A stretch of DNA of 34,303 nt. Origin: Methylibium sp. Its GTDB lineage: Bacteria; Pseudomonadota; Gammaproteobacteria; Burkholderiales; Burkholderiaceae_C. Position numbers and translations under genes: made by a program. The notes under the pieces were generated by a model. The model made no database searches. It was not told the origin of the DNA and saw nothing but the letters and a program-made list of their open reading frames with translations. Location: contig PNNH01000025.1 in assembly GCA_013824165.1 (NCBI GenBank), positions 1 to 34,303 on the forward strand, written 5' to 3'. Positions within the stretch are counted from its first letter, which is position 1; each line of letters begins with the position of its first letter. Positions 1 to 8,661 of this stretch are shown here, in pieces.

Positions 1-1
1 A

Positions 2-1345
2 CAGGTCGAACCGCGCTATCTCGAGGCTGCTCGCTACGGTAGCGGCCAGGCAGCCGCCCTGGTGCGGCCGGCCACTTCAGCTGAGGTCTCGGCGCTGCTG
101 GCGCTGTGTGCAGCGTCTGATCTGATCCTGGTGCCGCAGGGCGCCCACACCGGCCTGGTGCTGGCCGGCACGCCCAGGGATGGAGCGCGCCAGGTGCTGC
201 TGTCGACCGAACGCATGCGCGAATGCTTCGAGCTCGATTTGCTGGACCGCACGCTGCGCGTCTCGGCCGGCTTCAAGCTGTCCGAGATCAACGAGCGCCT
301 GGCGCCGCATGGCCTGTGGTTCCCCATCGACCTGAGCGCTGATCCCAGCATTGGCGGCATGCTGGCCCACAACACCGGTGGCACGCGCATGCTGCGTTAT
401 GGCGATGTGCGCGCCAACACCCTGGCGCTGCAGGTGGCGCTGGCCGAACCGGCCGGGCAGCTGCTGCAACTCGGGCGCGGCCTGCAGAAGGACAACGCCG
501 GACTGGCGCTGCAGCACCTGATGATCGGCAGCTCAGGCTCGCTGGCCCTCGTCTGCGAGGCCACCTTGAAGCTGCATTCGCTGCCGCGCCAGCAGGCCGC
601 CGTGTTGGTTGCGCCGGCGAGCCTGGAGGCGGTGATGCCGCTGTATCAGCGCGCGATGGCGGCCGAGTTCTGCGGGCTGATCAGCGCCTTCGAAGGGCTG
701 TCGAGGCCGGCCCTGCAAGCGGCGCTGCATGTTTGCGGCGATCCCGGACGCCTGTTCGATGGGCAATTGCCTGAGTACGCGCTGCTGATCGAGTTGTCCA
801 GCGAGCTGCCTGCGGCAACATTGGATCTCAGTGCCTTGCTGCAGCAATGGCTGGAGAGCGAGTTCGAGGCCGGCAGCGTGGTGGATGCCGTGCTCGGCGC
901 CGACGAGACGATCTGGGCCTTGCGCCACAGCGTCAGCGAAGGCCTGCGTGAGCAGGGCAAGGTGATCGGTTTCGACATCTCGCTGCCGCGTCGCCATTTC
1001 ATGCGCTTTCGTGCTGAGGCTGCGGCCTGGTTGGCGCAGGACTTTCCGGCGGCGCGCGTGGCGGACTTCGGCCACCTGGGCGATGGCGGGCTGCATTTCA
1101 ACCTGGTCTGGCCCAAATCCGAAGCGGCCTTACCTAATGAGGAATTGGAGCGTCTGCGCGCCGGCGTCTATGCCGTCGTTGCTTCGCTGGGTGGCAGTTT
1201 CAGCGCGGAGCATGGCGTCGGACCCTCGCTGCTGCAGCATTACCGCGAGCGCACTGACCCCGCTGTGCTGCAGCTGGCGGGCGCGATCCAGGCGGTGTTG
1301 AACCCACAGTCTGCACTCGGCCTCACGAACTTCGGTCCGGGCTGA
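2..1345 (+). CDS. FAD-binding oxidase/dehydrogenase, GlcD type (5' partial)
   Basis: This is the 3' part of a flavin-dependent 2-hydroxyacid dehydrogenase-like protein of the GlcD / D-lactate dehydrogenase (PCMH-type FAD) family, which oxidises a 2-hydroxy acid and passes electrons to an acceptor. The frame is open from base 2, and the residues before the first GTG (62) already look like the family's N-terminal region, so the true start lies upstream of the window. Visible signatures are VPQGAHTGLVLAG (FAD pyrophosphate loop), SADPSIGGMLAHNTGG with MLRYGDVRANTL (FAD domain), FGHLGDGGLHFNLVW (metal/substrate histidines of the C-terminal FAD-oxidase domain) and AEHGVGPSLLQHYRERTDP near the C-terminus. 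The stop is TGA at 1343-1345, about 50 bases before a tRNA. The substrate cannot be read from sequence; glycolate, D-lactate and D-2-hydroxyglutarate are all possible. Confidence 0.85.
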   Translation, partial: QVEPRYLEAARYGSGQAAALVRPATSAEVSALLALCAASDLILVPQGAHTGLVLAGTPRDGARQVLLSTERMRECFELDLLDRTLRVSAGFKLSEINERLAPHGLWFPIDLSADPSIGGMLAHNTGGTRMLRYGDVRANTLALQVALAEPAGQLLQLGRGLQKDNAGLALQHLMIGSSGSLALVCEATLKLHSLPRQQAAVLVAPASLEAVMPLYQRAMAAEFCGLISAFEGLSRPALQAALHVCGDPGRLFDGQLPEYALLIELSSELPAATLDLSALLQQWLESEFEAGSVVDAVLGADETIWALRHSVSEGLREQGKVIGFDISLPRRHFMRFRAEAAAWLAQDFPAARVADFGHLGDGGLHFNLVWPKSEAALPNEELERLRAGVYAVVASLGGSFSAEHGVGPSLLQHYRERTDPAVLQLAGAIQAVLNPQSALGLTNFGPG

Positions 1346-1394
1346 AATTTTGATGTTATAGTTCGGCCTCTTCGCTGCAAGGCGGAGCCTGAAA

Positions 1395-1479
<85 letters not shown>

Positions 1480-1485
1480 AACAAG

Positions 1486-1514
1486 AAAGGCCAGCACGCA
1501 AGTGCTGGCCTTTT
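1486..1514. terminator. Intrinsic terminator after tRNA-Leu, probably bidirectional
   Basis: A perfect 9-bp stem GGCCAGCAC / GTGCTGGCC with a GCAA loop (1489-1510) is followed by TTTT on the plus strand. On the minus strand it is followed by TTTCTTG, so it can also end transcripts of the convergent GGDEF/EAL gene that stops at 1540. Confidence 0.9.
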
Positions 1515-1539
1515 GCGTATCCAGGGTGCGCGCGCTCGC

Positions 1540-3756
1540 CTAGCGTGCCACGTCGCGCTGCAGCAGCCACTGCGCCAGGGCTTCAGCCGGCAGCGCCTTG
1601 GAGAACCAATAGCCTTGGCCATAGTCGCAGCCCGCTTTCAGCAGCAGCGAGGCCTGCAACTCGGTCTCCACGCCCTCGGCCACCACCCGCAAGCCCATTT
1701 CGTGGGCCATGGCGATGATGGCCTTGCACAGCGCCAGGCCGGTCGATCCCGGGCCAATGCCGTTCACAAAGCTCTTGTCGATCTTGATGACGTCGATGCT
1801 GTGCTGCTGCAGATAGGCCAGCGAGGAGTAGCCGGTGCCGAAGTCGTCCAGCGAGATCTGGATGCCGGCCGTGCGCAGGCTGCTGAGCTGCTGCGCCACG
1901 GCGGGCTCGTTGTCGAGCAGCAGGCCCTCGGTGATCTCCAGGCTCACCGCATCCACCTGCAGGCAGGCATTGAGCCACTTCAGGGCACCGCTGCTGCTGG
2001 CGAGCCCGTTGCGCGCGCCCCGATCCGGCGCACGAAATTCCACCGGCGAGGTGTTCACGCTGATCTGGAAGTCGGCCCGCAGTGAGCGCCGCCAAGCCTC
2101 GGCCTGTGCCTGTGCGGTGTTGAACACCCAGGCGCCGATTTGCAGGATCTGCCCGGTGCTCTCGGCGATGGGGATGAAAACGGCGGGACTGATGTCGCCC
2201 AGGCTCGGATGCTGCCAGCGCAGCAGCGCTTCGGCCATGCTGACGCTGCCATCCGAGAGACGCACGATCGGCTGGTAATGTAAGAACAGCTGACCATCCG
2301 GCAGCGCACTGCGCAGATCGGTGGCCAGCCGCATGCGCATCTGCGCAGCCTGCTGCAGCTCCGGCGTGAAATGGCTGTAACGGTTGCGGCCGGCGCCCTT
2401 GGAGACGTACAGCGCCTGGTCCGCATGTTTGAACAAGGTCTCGATCTGCTGGCCATGCTCCGGAAACAGGCTGATGCCGACGCTGGCTGAGACGAACACG
2501 CGTTCATGCCCGAGCGTGAAGGCGCGCGCTAGGCTGTCGATCAGCTGCTGCGCCATCTGCTCGGCTTCGGTGCGGCTGCTGACCTCGCCCAGCAGCACCG
2601 TGAATTCATCGCCGCCCATGCGGCCCACGGCATCCCTGGGACCGAGGCTCGCCTGGATCCGCTCGGCCGCTTGCAGCAGCAGGGCGTCGCCGGCGTCATG
2701 GCCCAAGGTGTCGTTCACCTCCTTGAAGTGATCCAGATCGACGAACAGCACGGCCATGGGCCTGGGCTGCGGCTGCGCGCTGCGCTCGCGCAGCTCGGCC
2801 TCCAGCCGTTCGCGCAGCAGGGTGCGGTTGGGCAGGCCGGTCAGCGCGTCGTGGCGGGACTGATGCCAGACCAGGGCCTCGTGCGTGCGCCGGGCAGTGA
2901 TGTCGGTGTGCGTGCCCACCATGCGCAAGGGGCGGCCCTCGTCGTCACGGCTGATCACCATGCCGCGGCTCAGCACCCATTTCCAGCTGCCGTCCTTGCA
3001 CAGGATGCGATGCTCATTGCGATAGCTGCTGGCGCGCCCGCTGAAATGATCTTCCCGGTCGCGTTGCATCTGGGCCAGGTCGTCGGGATGGGTGCGGGCG
3101 TCGAACTCCTCGGGCGTGGGTTGCACATCGCCTTCGTCATAGCCGTAGATCTGCAGACAGCGCCGCGAATACAGCTCGATGCCGGCCTGCACATACCAGT
3201 CCCAAACGCCGTCGCCGCTGCTCTCCAGCGCCAGCTTCCACAGCGAATCGCTGTCCTGCAGCGCCAGCTCGCTGCTCTTGCGTTGGTCGATGTCGGTGTG
3301 CGTGCCCAGCCATGCTGGCCGCTCGCCCGGCACGCGTCGCGCCCTCGCCAGCACCCAGCGGTAGCTGCCATCGGCCTGGCGCCAGCGATAGTCCAGGCTC
3401 AGCTCTCCGGTCTGCTGATCGAAGGCCTGCAGCAGCAGCGTTACGTCATCGGGGTGCAGCGCCGCTGGCCAGCCCAGCTGAGCCAGTTGCTCCATTGACA
3501 GGCCGCATGCGGCCAGCATCTCGGCGTCCACGTACAGGGGTTTCAGTTCTTCGCTGAGCAGCCAGACCTGCTGCGGCAGCAGGGTCAGCAACTCGTCTGA
3601 CGACTCGAACTGGCTGAGCAGGGGGCGGTAACTCACGGCGGGACGACTCCGGGCTTCGCTGCGGGCTGCAAATGCAAGCTGCCGCTGCAGTGTCGCATGC
3701 AAGCCGGGCCTCGGAATCGACGGGCCAGCGGGGCGTTGCGCAGAGCTTGTCAGCAT
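1540..3756 (-). CDS. PAS-PAS-GGDEF-EAL cyclic-di-GMP turnover protein
   Basis: A 738-residue cytoplasmic signalling protein predicted to make and/or degrade cyclic di-GMP. Two PAS sensor folds lie at about residues 55-160 and 170-290; both end in GTHTDI, the usual PAS/PAC-to-output junction. The GGDEF domain (about 295-465) has intact GGDEF at 381-385. The four residues at the usual inhibitory RxxD position read GPRD, so the I-site arginine is missing. The EAL domain (about 480-735) keeps EALLRW (509 onward), EITEG, DDFGTGYSS (637 onward) and VAEGVETE, so phosphodiesterase activity is plausible. I chose the ATG at 3754-3756, preceded by GAGGG, over an in-frame ATG 36 bases upstream without an obvious ribosome site. 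There is no transmembrane segment or signal peptide. The gene is divergent from HU. Which output dominates cannot be told from sequence. Confidence 0.92.
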   Translation of the reverse strand: MLTSSAQRPAGPSIPRPGLHATLQRQLAFAARSEARSRPAVSYRPLLSQFESSDELLTLLPQQVWLLSEELKPLYVDAEMLAACGLSMEQLAQLGWPAALHPDDVTLLLQAFDQQTGELSLDYRWRQADGSYRWVLARARRVPGERPAWLGTHTDIDQRKSSELALQDSDSLWKLALESSGDGVWDWYVQAGIELYSRRCLQIYGYDEGDVQPTPEEFDARTHPDDLAQMQRDREDHFSGRASSYRNEHRILCKDGSWKWVLSRGMVISRDDEGRPLRMVGTHTDITARRTHEALVWHQSRHDALTGLPNRTLLRERLEAELRERSAQPQPRPMAVLFVDLDHFKEVNDTLGHDAGDALLLQAAERIQASLGPRDAVGRMGGDEFTVLLGEVSSRTEAEQMAQQLIDSLARAFTLGHERVFVSASVGISLFPEHGQQIETLFKHADQALYVSKGAGRNRYSHFTPELQQAAQMRMRLATDLRSALPDGQLFLHYQPIVRLSDGSVSMAEALLRWQHPSLGDISPAVFIPIAESTGQILQIGAWVFNTAQAQAEAWRRSLRADFQISVNTSPVEFRAPDRGARNGLASSSGALKWLNACLQVDAVSLEITEGLLLDNEPAVAQQLSSLRTAGIQISLDDFGTGYSSLAYLQQHSIDVIKIDKSFVNGIGPGSTGLALCKAIIAMAHEMGLRVVAEGVETELQASLLLKAGCDYGQGYWFSKALPAEALAQWLLQRDVAR

Positions 3757-3847
3757 TTTCCCTCGTGTCCATCGGCATCGCGCCCAGATCAAGGCAAAAT
3801 CGCGCCTGCCCGTGATCGTCGGGCTTCAATTGAACAGAGAACTAGGA

Positions 3848-4207
3848 ATGAACAAGACCGAACTGATTGAGCACCTGGCTGGCAAGCACGAGCTGAGCAA
3901 GGCCGAGGCCGGCCGCATTGTCGAGACCCTGCTGGACGCGGTCGTGACCACCGTCAAGAAGGGCGGCACGGTGTCGATCCCCGGCTTCGGCTCCTTCAAG
4001 CAGCACGCTCGCGCTGCCCGCACCGGCGTGAACCCCAGCACCGGCGAGAAGATCAAGATCGCCGCAGCCAAGCTGCCGAAGTTCACCCCCGGCGCCGGCT
4101 TCAAGGCTGCTGTCGACCCCAAGGCTGCTGCCCGCAAGGCTGCCAAGGCCGAAGCCAAGCCGGCCAAGGCTGCGGCCAAGCCCGCCGCCAAGAAGGCCAA
4201 GAAGTAA
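3848..4207 (+). CDS. HU-family DNA-binding protein with H1-like lysine/alanine tail
   Basis: A 119-residue nucleoid protein that bends DNA as a dimer. Residues 1-90 are a complete HU/IHF fold: MNKTELIEHLA at the start, GGTVSIPGFGSF in the first strand, and the DNA-embracing arm with NPSTGEKI, whose proline intercalates DNA in the family. Residues 91-119 are an added basic tail of Lys, Ala and Pro (PAKAAAKPAAKKAKK at the end), resembling the C-terminal part of histone H1. Ordinary HU stops near residue 90. The start is the ATG at 3848 after AGGA; an in-frame upstream codon at 3812 would add residues unlike HU. It is monocistronic, with its own terminator. Confidence 0.93.
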   Translation: MNKTELIEHLAGKHELSKAEAGRIVETLLDAVVTTVKKGGTVSIPGFGSFKQHARAARTGVNPSTGEKIKIAAAKLPKFTPGAGFKAAVDPKAAARKAAKAEAKPAKAAAKPAAKKAKK

Positions 4208-4238
4208 TTCATCTTCGAAGTCTGCTTCGCAGCAAAGG

Positions 4239-4263
4239 AAAGGGCGCCGCTGGCGCCCTTTTT
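4239..4263. terminator. Intrinsic terminator of the HU gene
   Basis: Stem AGGGCGCC / GGCGCCCT (4241-4248 with 4252-4259) with a three-base loop is followed by a run of five T on the plus strand (4259-4263). On the minus strand the hairpin is followed by TTCCTTT, so it may also serve the convergent ABM gene remnant. Confidence 0.88.
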
Positions 4264-4582
4264 CATGGCTGGCGACGCTGTCGCTGCCGCAGGTCAGCGC
4301 GAAGTGCTCAACCCGCGGCGGGCTGGCGAAGAAGGTGCCGACGATGGCGCGCCTCTGCGCAAACAGCGGCCCGCCTCGGAAGTGCACGGTTTGGTCCTCC
4401 AGCGTGGCCCACTCGATCAGCAGCAGATAGCGCTCGGGCGACTCGATGCCGCGCTGCACCTGGTAGCGCAGAAAGCCCTGCGCATTCGAGATCACGGTGC
4501 GAACGCCGCGAAGGAGGATCGCCTCTTCAAAAGTGGCGTTCTGGCCGACCGGGATGGTGATTTCGGCGACTTCGAGGATCCT
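4263..4582 (-). pseudogene. ABM-domain (antibiotic biosynthesis monooxygenase-like) gene with lost start and stop
   Basis: The minus strand encodes a convincing ABM-fold protein: ILEVAEITIPVGQNATFEEA, then GVRTVISNAQGFLRYQVQRG, SPERYLLLIEWATLEDQTVHF and AIVGTFFASPPRVEHF. Family members are about 100-residue dimeric ferredoxin-like proteins that usually start MILEVAEI. Here the codon in the Met position (4580-4582) is AGG, an in-frame TGA lies two codons further upstream, and no ATG, GTG or TTG occurs until GTG at 4493-4495, which would delete the first strand and helix. At the other end the frame has no stop until 3842, deep inside the antisense of HU. Stops exist one frame over at 4294-4296 and at 4263-4265, just before the terminator. 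I read this as a recently damaged gene; an AUC start is the alternative. The end at 4263 is inferred. Confidence 0.6.
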
Positions 4583-4617
4583 GGCTCAGGGCTTTCGCTT
4601 TGCGTGGTGTCGCTGAA

Positions 4618-5727
4618 TCAGGCGTCAGGCAGCAGCACATCGCTGCTGCCGGGGCAGACCCAGCGCGGGCTTTCGCGTGTGCGGTCGATGCAGCCGCCCC
4701 ACTGATACACGCCTTTGGGATCGCGCAGCCGCATCATGCGCTCGACGATGCGTGCGGTCTCGGCCGGGTCTTGCAGCGTCTGCGCCACTCGCTCGGCCAC
4801 GATGTCCTCGTTGAGCTGCGGTTCGCCTTGTGCGTCGTGGAACAGGCCATGCCGCCAGTGGTAGATCTCCAGGCACTTGCTCTGCAGGGTGAAAGGCTGG
4901 TCGCGCTTCCAGAAGTTGGAGAACAGCCCGTCGCCCAGATAGAAGACCCAGGAGCCCTCGAAGCCGGTGACGTCCGACGAGGCCGAATCAGGGTTGCGGA
5001 ACCAGACCCGGTCGCCGGGCACGTAATAGGCCGGCGGCAGCGGATCGTCGGTATCGCCGAGCTCGCGCAGGAAGACATCGTGGAACTCGCCCGACATCAC
5101 CGCGCGCAGCTCGCTCTGGCGCTGCATGCGGTCGTACAGCTCGGGGTGATGCTGGCGCGCTTCCTGGGCCATGGCCAGCAGGATCACGTATTCGGTGGCG
5201 CGATAGCAGGAGAAGTCATAGAGTCGGCCGCTGCGCTCGGGCTGGGTGGCACGCTCCAGCGCCTCGATCAGGCTGACGCCGGGTAGCACGGTGAAGCCGG
5301 TCTCGCGCGCGTAGGTCCACAGGCCCTCGGGCCGCTCGGCTTCCTTGGTGTGAAAGGCCAGCGCGGTCTTGCGTGCCGCCCGCACGATGTTGGCGCGCAT
5401 GCGCACGGCGGCCTGCAGCTCGGCGAGGCTGGGGAAGGGCAGCGCACGCGGCGCGGCCAGTAGCGCCAGCCAGATTTCTCGATGCAGGTCGGCCTCGCTG
5501 GCATGGGTATCAAGCGCGAGGCTGCGGCACAGCGTGGTGGTGTTGTAGTCGCCCGTCAGGCTGCTGGCAGCCTGCGCGGTGAGCGTCAGCGTGCCGGTGG
5601 CCGCGTGGGCGCCAATAAATCGGCCCAGGCCCAGCGCGGCCAAAACGGCCAGGCCGGCCTCGGTCTGTTGGGGCGGGAGTTCTATCCCTGTTGAGGGTAG
5701 CAACTCCAGCCTGGTCACGGCATGCAT
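4618..5727 (-). CDS. Tgl-like protein-glutamine gamma-glutamyltransferase
   Basis: A 369-residue protein that resembles Bacillus Tgl, the transglutaminase that cross-links glutamine and lysine side chains. The match covers the nucleophile region, DFSCYRATEYVILLAMA (Cys174; Tgl has FECATAIVIIYYLAL), and the block YYVPGDRVWFRNPD...FEGSWVFYLGDGLF (Tgl: HHFFLGDCLYFKNPE...RGENVILLGEDKYF). An upstream RMRANIVRAA also matches Tgl's LRMNIVAAA. The Tgl acidic partners Glu115 and Glu187 align with Ser173 and Ser259 here, but Glu257 lies two residues before in the same strand and could stand in. The protein is longer than Tgl (about 245), with extra N- and C-terminal parts. I chose the ATG at 5725-5727 after AGGAG. 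A GATAAT at 5784-5789 (minus) is a possible -10. No signal peptide is seen. Family calls are from memory of the motifs, not a search. Confidence 0.68.
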   Translation of the reverse strand: MHAVTRLELLPSTGIELPPQQTEAGLAVLAALGLGRFIGAHAATGTLTLTAQAASSLTGDYNTTTLCRSLALDTHASEADLHREIWLALLAAPRALPFPSLAELQAAVRMRANIVRAARKTALAFHTKEAERPEGLWTYARETGFTVLPGVSLIEALERATQPERSGRLYDFSCYRATEYVILLAMAQEARQHHPELYDRMQRQSELRAVMSGEFHDVFLRELGDTDDPLPPAYYVPGDRVWFRNPDSASSDVTGFEGSWVFYLGDGLFSNFWKRDQPFTLQSKCLEIYHWRHGLFHDAQGEPQLNEDIVAERVAQTLQDPAETARIVERMMRLRDPKGVYQWGGCIDRTRESPRWVCPGSSDVLLPDA

Positions 5728-5856
5728 GCGTGCTCCTGTCTTTGGCTCAGCGCCAGCGGTGCGCAGGCGCACCCGATCAGCCAATTATCAGAAGCACAAC
5801 GCGACAGCTTGCTGACAAGCGGACAAGGATTTACCCGCATTGCCAGCAGGGTTTGC

Positions 5857-8661
5857 TCAGGCGCTGAGCCGCACCGCCGTGACCTTGAAACCGGGGATCT
5901 TGCCGCTGGGGTCCAGTGCGCTGCCGGTCAGCGTATTGGCCGCCGCTTCCCAGTAACAGAAGGGCAAAAAGACCTGGCCCGGCTGCACCTCGGGGCTGAT
6001 CTGCAGCTGCGCCTGCACGCCGCCGTGGCGTGAGCTCATCGTCACGACCTGACCCTCTTGCAGGCGCAGCGTCGCGGCGTCCTCGGGATGCAGGCTGATC
6101 AGCGGCTGTGGCGACAGGGCCTCCAGCACGCTGGCGCGCCGCGTCATCGCGCCGCCATGCCAGTGTTCCAGCACGCGGCCGGTGGCCAGCACCAACGGGT
6201 AGTCGGCATCGGGCTGCTCTGGGCCGGGCGTGAAACGCGTGGGCATCAGCTGTGCCAGGCCGTCGGGCGTGGGGAAGTGCTGCATGAACAGCACCGCATC
6301 GCCCGGCTCGTCCTCGCGCGCGGCGGGCGTCTCCACCGCGCCTTCGCGCAGCAGCCGCGCCCAGGGTACGCCGGCCAGTGGCGCCATCACCTGGCGCATT
6401 TCTTCGTAGACGCGCGCCACCGGCGCCTCAGCGGCGGCATGGCCGTTGCCGTCCTCGTCGCGCCAGTAGTGCCAGTCCAGGCCGATGCGGCGGGCGATCT
6501 GCTCCAGCGTCCACAGGTCCTGGCGTGCCTGGCCGGGCGGCCGAATCGCGGGCCGGCCGGGCTGGATCAGGCGGTCGGTGTTGGTGTAGCTGCCCCATTT
6601 CTCCAGATGCGAGGAGGCGGGCAGGATCACATCGGCCAGGATCGCCGTCTCGGTGGCGAAGATGTCCTGCACCACCAGATGCTCCAGCCGCGCCAGGCCG
6701 GCGCGCGCATGGTCCAGGTCGGGGTCCGACATCGCCGGGTTCTCCCCCTCGATGTACATGCCCTTGATGCGGCCCTCATACGCCGCGTGCACGATCTCCA
6801 CCACGGTCAGTCCCGGCTGGTCGCCGGCGGCATCGAAGCCCGCGCCCCAGAGCTGCGAGAAATGCGCGCGCACTTCTTCACGCACCACGCGCTGGTAGTT
6901 GGGCAGCATCATCGGGATCAGGCCTGCGTCGGACGCGCCCTGCACATTGTTCTGCCCGCGCAAGGGATGCAGGCCTGTGCCGGGCCGGCCGATCTGGCCG
7001 GTGATCATGGCCAGCGCGATCAGGGCCCGCACGTTGTCGGTGCCGTGCACATGCTGGCTGATGCCCATGCCCCAGAAGATCATCGCGGCGCGCGCGGTGG
7101 CATAGGCGCGAGCCACCTCGCGCAGCGTGTCGGGCGCGAGCCCGCAGATTTCACTCATGCGCTCGGGCGTGCAGTCGGCCACCGCGGCCTTCACCGCCTC
7201 GAAGCCCTTGACGCGTGCGGCGATGAAGTCCGGGTCGGTCAGCCCCTCTTCGATGATCACATGCAGCATCGCATTGAGCATCGCCACATCGCTGTCGGGC
7301 CGGAAGGCCAGATGCCGCCAGGCGTGCTGCACCAGCGGCTGGCGGCGCGGATCGGCCACCACCAGTTTGGCGTGATGGCGCTTCACCGCGTTCTTGATGA
7401 AGCTCGCCGCCACCGGATGGTTGGAGCTGGGGTTGGCGCCGATCAGCAGCACGAAGTCCGAGTGCGCCACATCGGCCACCGGGTTGCTGACAGAGCCTGA
7501 ACCGATGCCTTCCAGCAGTGCCGCCACCGAGCTGGCATGGCACAGCCGCGTGCAGTGGTCGACGTTGTGCGTGCCGAAGCCCTGGCGCACCAGCTTCTGG
7601 AACAGATAGGCCTCTTCGTTGCTGCCCTTGGCCGAGCCGAAACCGGCCAGTGGGCTGGCTGCGCCTTGGGGATGGCTGTCGCGCAGGCGCTTCAGGCCCG
7701 CGGCGGCAAAGTCCAGCGCCTCGTCCCAGCTGGCCTCGCGGAACAGCGCTGAAAGCGGCAGCTCGCCGCGCCGCACCGCGTTGATCTGCGCTGGGTCCTT
7801 GGCCACACCCTCGCGACGCATCAGCGGCATCGTCAGGCGCTCGGGGCTCGTCACATAGTCCCAGCCGTAGCGGCCCTTGACGCAAAGCCGGCCATGGTTG
7901 GCCGGACCGTTGCGGCCTAGCGCTTCGATGACGCGTCCCTCGCTGACGCGATAGGCCACCTGGCAGCCGACGCCGCAGTAGGGGCAGACCGAATCCACGG
8001 TCTCGTCTTCCTCGATCAGCGCCACGCCCTTGGCAGTAGTCAGTGCGCCGGTCGGGCAGGCCTGCACACATTCGCCGCAGGCCACGCAGCTGCTCTGGCC
8101 CAGGGTCTCGTCGGCATCGAAGGCGATGCGCGTGTGCTCGCCCCAGCCGGCGATGCCCAGCACATCGTTGACCTGTTCGTCGCGGCAGGCGCGCACGCAG
8201 CGCATGCACTGGATGCAGGCGTCCAGCTGAACGCTGAAGGCCGGGTGGCTGAAGTCCGGCGCCGGCGTGTGCGCAGGGCGGGCAAAGCGCGGCTGCTGGA
8301 TGCCCTTGACCTCGCACCACTGCGTCAGCTCGGAGCTGCGCGTGTGCGCCACTTCGGGCGCCTTGGCCGCCAGCAGTTCCAGCACCAGGCGCTGGCTGCG
8401 CTGCACGCGCTCGTTGTTCTGCGTCACCGCCATGCCTTCGCGCGGCGTGCGGCAGCACGATGCGGCCAGCGCGCGTTCGCCGGCAATCTCGACCACGCAG
8501 GCGCGGCAGTTGCCAGCCGGCGTCAGGCCGTCGCTGTGGCACAGATGCGGGATCGAGATCTTGGCGTCACGCGCGGCCTGCCAGATCGTCTGGCCCGGCT
8601 GGGCGCTGAGCGGCTGGCCATCCAGCGTGAAGTTGATCATCGGCTGCTTGCGCTCACTCAT
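5857..8661 (-). CDS. fdhF: NAD-linked formate dehydrogenase, alpha (catalytic) subunit
   Basis: A 934-residue molybdenum- or tungsten-bis-MGD subunit that oxidises formate to CO2 and feeds electrons through iron-sulfur clusters to the beta subunit. In order: a [2Fe-2S] ferredoxin fold (Cys41, 52, 55, 69), two ferredoxin-type [4Fe-4S] sites (CIQCMRCVRAC at 149-159 and CVACGECVQACP at 192-202), the CPYCGVGC site with Cys260, then the molybdopterin domains. The active-site ligand is Cys374 in VDHCTRLCHASS, so this is the cysteine, not selenocysteine, form. The His-Cys3 [4Fe-4S] site found in FdsA and Methylorubrum FDH1 is degenerate here (AHTRSSELTQWCEV, two cysteines missing). The start ATG at 8659-8661 overlaps the upstream stop by 8 bases. 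No fdhD-like sulfurtransferase or FdsD-like gene follows; the next gene is the Tgl-like one. It could also be called fdsA or fdwA. Confidence 0.93.
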   Translation of the reverse strand: MSERKQPMINFTLDGQPLSAQPGQTIWQAARDAKISIPHLCHSDGLTPAGNCRACVVEIAGERALAASCCRTPREGMAVTQNNERVQRSQRLVLELLAAKAPEVAHTRSSELTQWCEVKGIQQPRFARPAHTPAPDFSHPAFSVQLDACIQCMRCVRACRDEQVNDVLGIAGWGEHTRIAFDADETLGQSSCVACGECVQACPTGALTTAKGVALIEEDETVDSVCPYCGVGCQVAYRVSEGRVIEALGRNGPANHGRLCVKGRYGWDYVTSPERLTMPLMRREGVAKDPAQINAVRRGELPLSALFREASWDEALDFAAAGLKRLRDSHPQGAASPLAGFGSAKGSNEEAYLFQKLVRQGFGTHNVDHCTRLCHASSVAALLEGIGSGSVSNPVADVAHSDFVLLIGANPSSNHPVAASFIKNAVKRHHAKLVVADPRRQPLVQHAWRHLAFRPDSDVAMLNAMLHVIIEEGLTDPDFIAARVKGFEAVKAAVADCTPERMSEICGLAPDTLREVARAYATARAAMIFWGMGISQHVHGTDNVRALIALAMITGQIGRPGTGLHPLRGQNNVQGASDAGLIPMMLPNYQRVVREEVRAHFSQLWGAGFDAAGDQPGLTVVEIVHAAYEGRIKGMYIEGENPAMSDPDLDHARAGLARLEHLVVQDIFATETAILADVILPASSHLEKWGSYTNTDRLIQPGRPAIRPPGQARQDLWTLEQIARRIGLDWHYWRDEDGNGHAAAEAPVARVYEEMRQVMAPLAGVPWARLLREGAVETPAAREDEPGDAVLFMQHFPTPDGLAQLMPTRFTPGPEQPDADYPLVLATGRVLEHWHGGAMTRRASVLEALSPQPLISLHPEDAATLRLQEGQVVTMSSRHGGVQAQLQISPEVQPGQVFLPFCYWEAAANTLTGSALDPSGKIPGFKVTAVRLSA

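Noticed and set aside
2671-3498. 275-codon plus-strand open frame opposite the GGDEF/EAL gene
   Set aside because: The minus strand carries intact PAS and GGDEF motifs over the same bases; this frame shows none.
5784-5818. Full promoter for the Tgl-like gene (TTGTCA and GATAAT on the minus strand)
   Set aside because: The two hexamers are 23 bases apart, too far for a normal sigma-70 promoter; only the -10 is kept as a comment.
6058-7500. 480-codon plus-strand open frame opposite the formate dehydrogenase alpha gene
   Set aside because: Antisense shadow of a well-conserved gene; composition is His/Arg/Gln-rich without recognisable folds.
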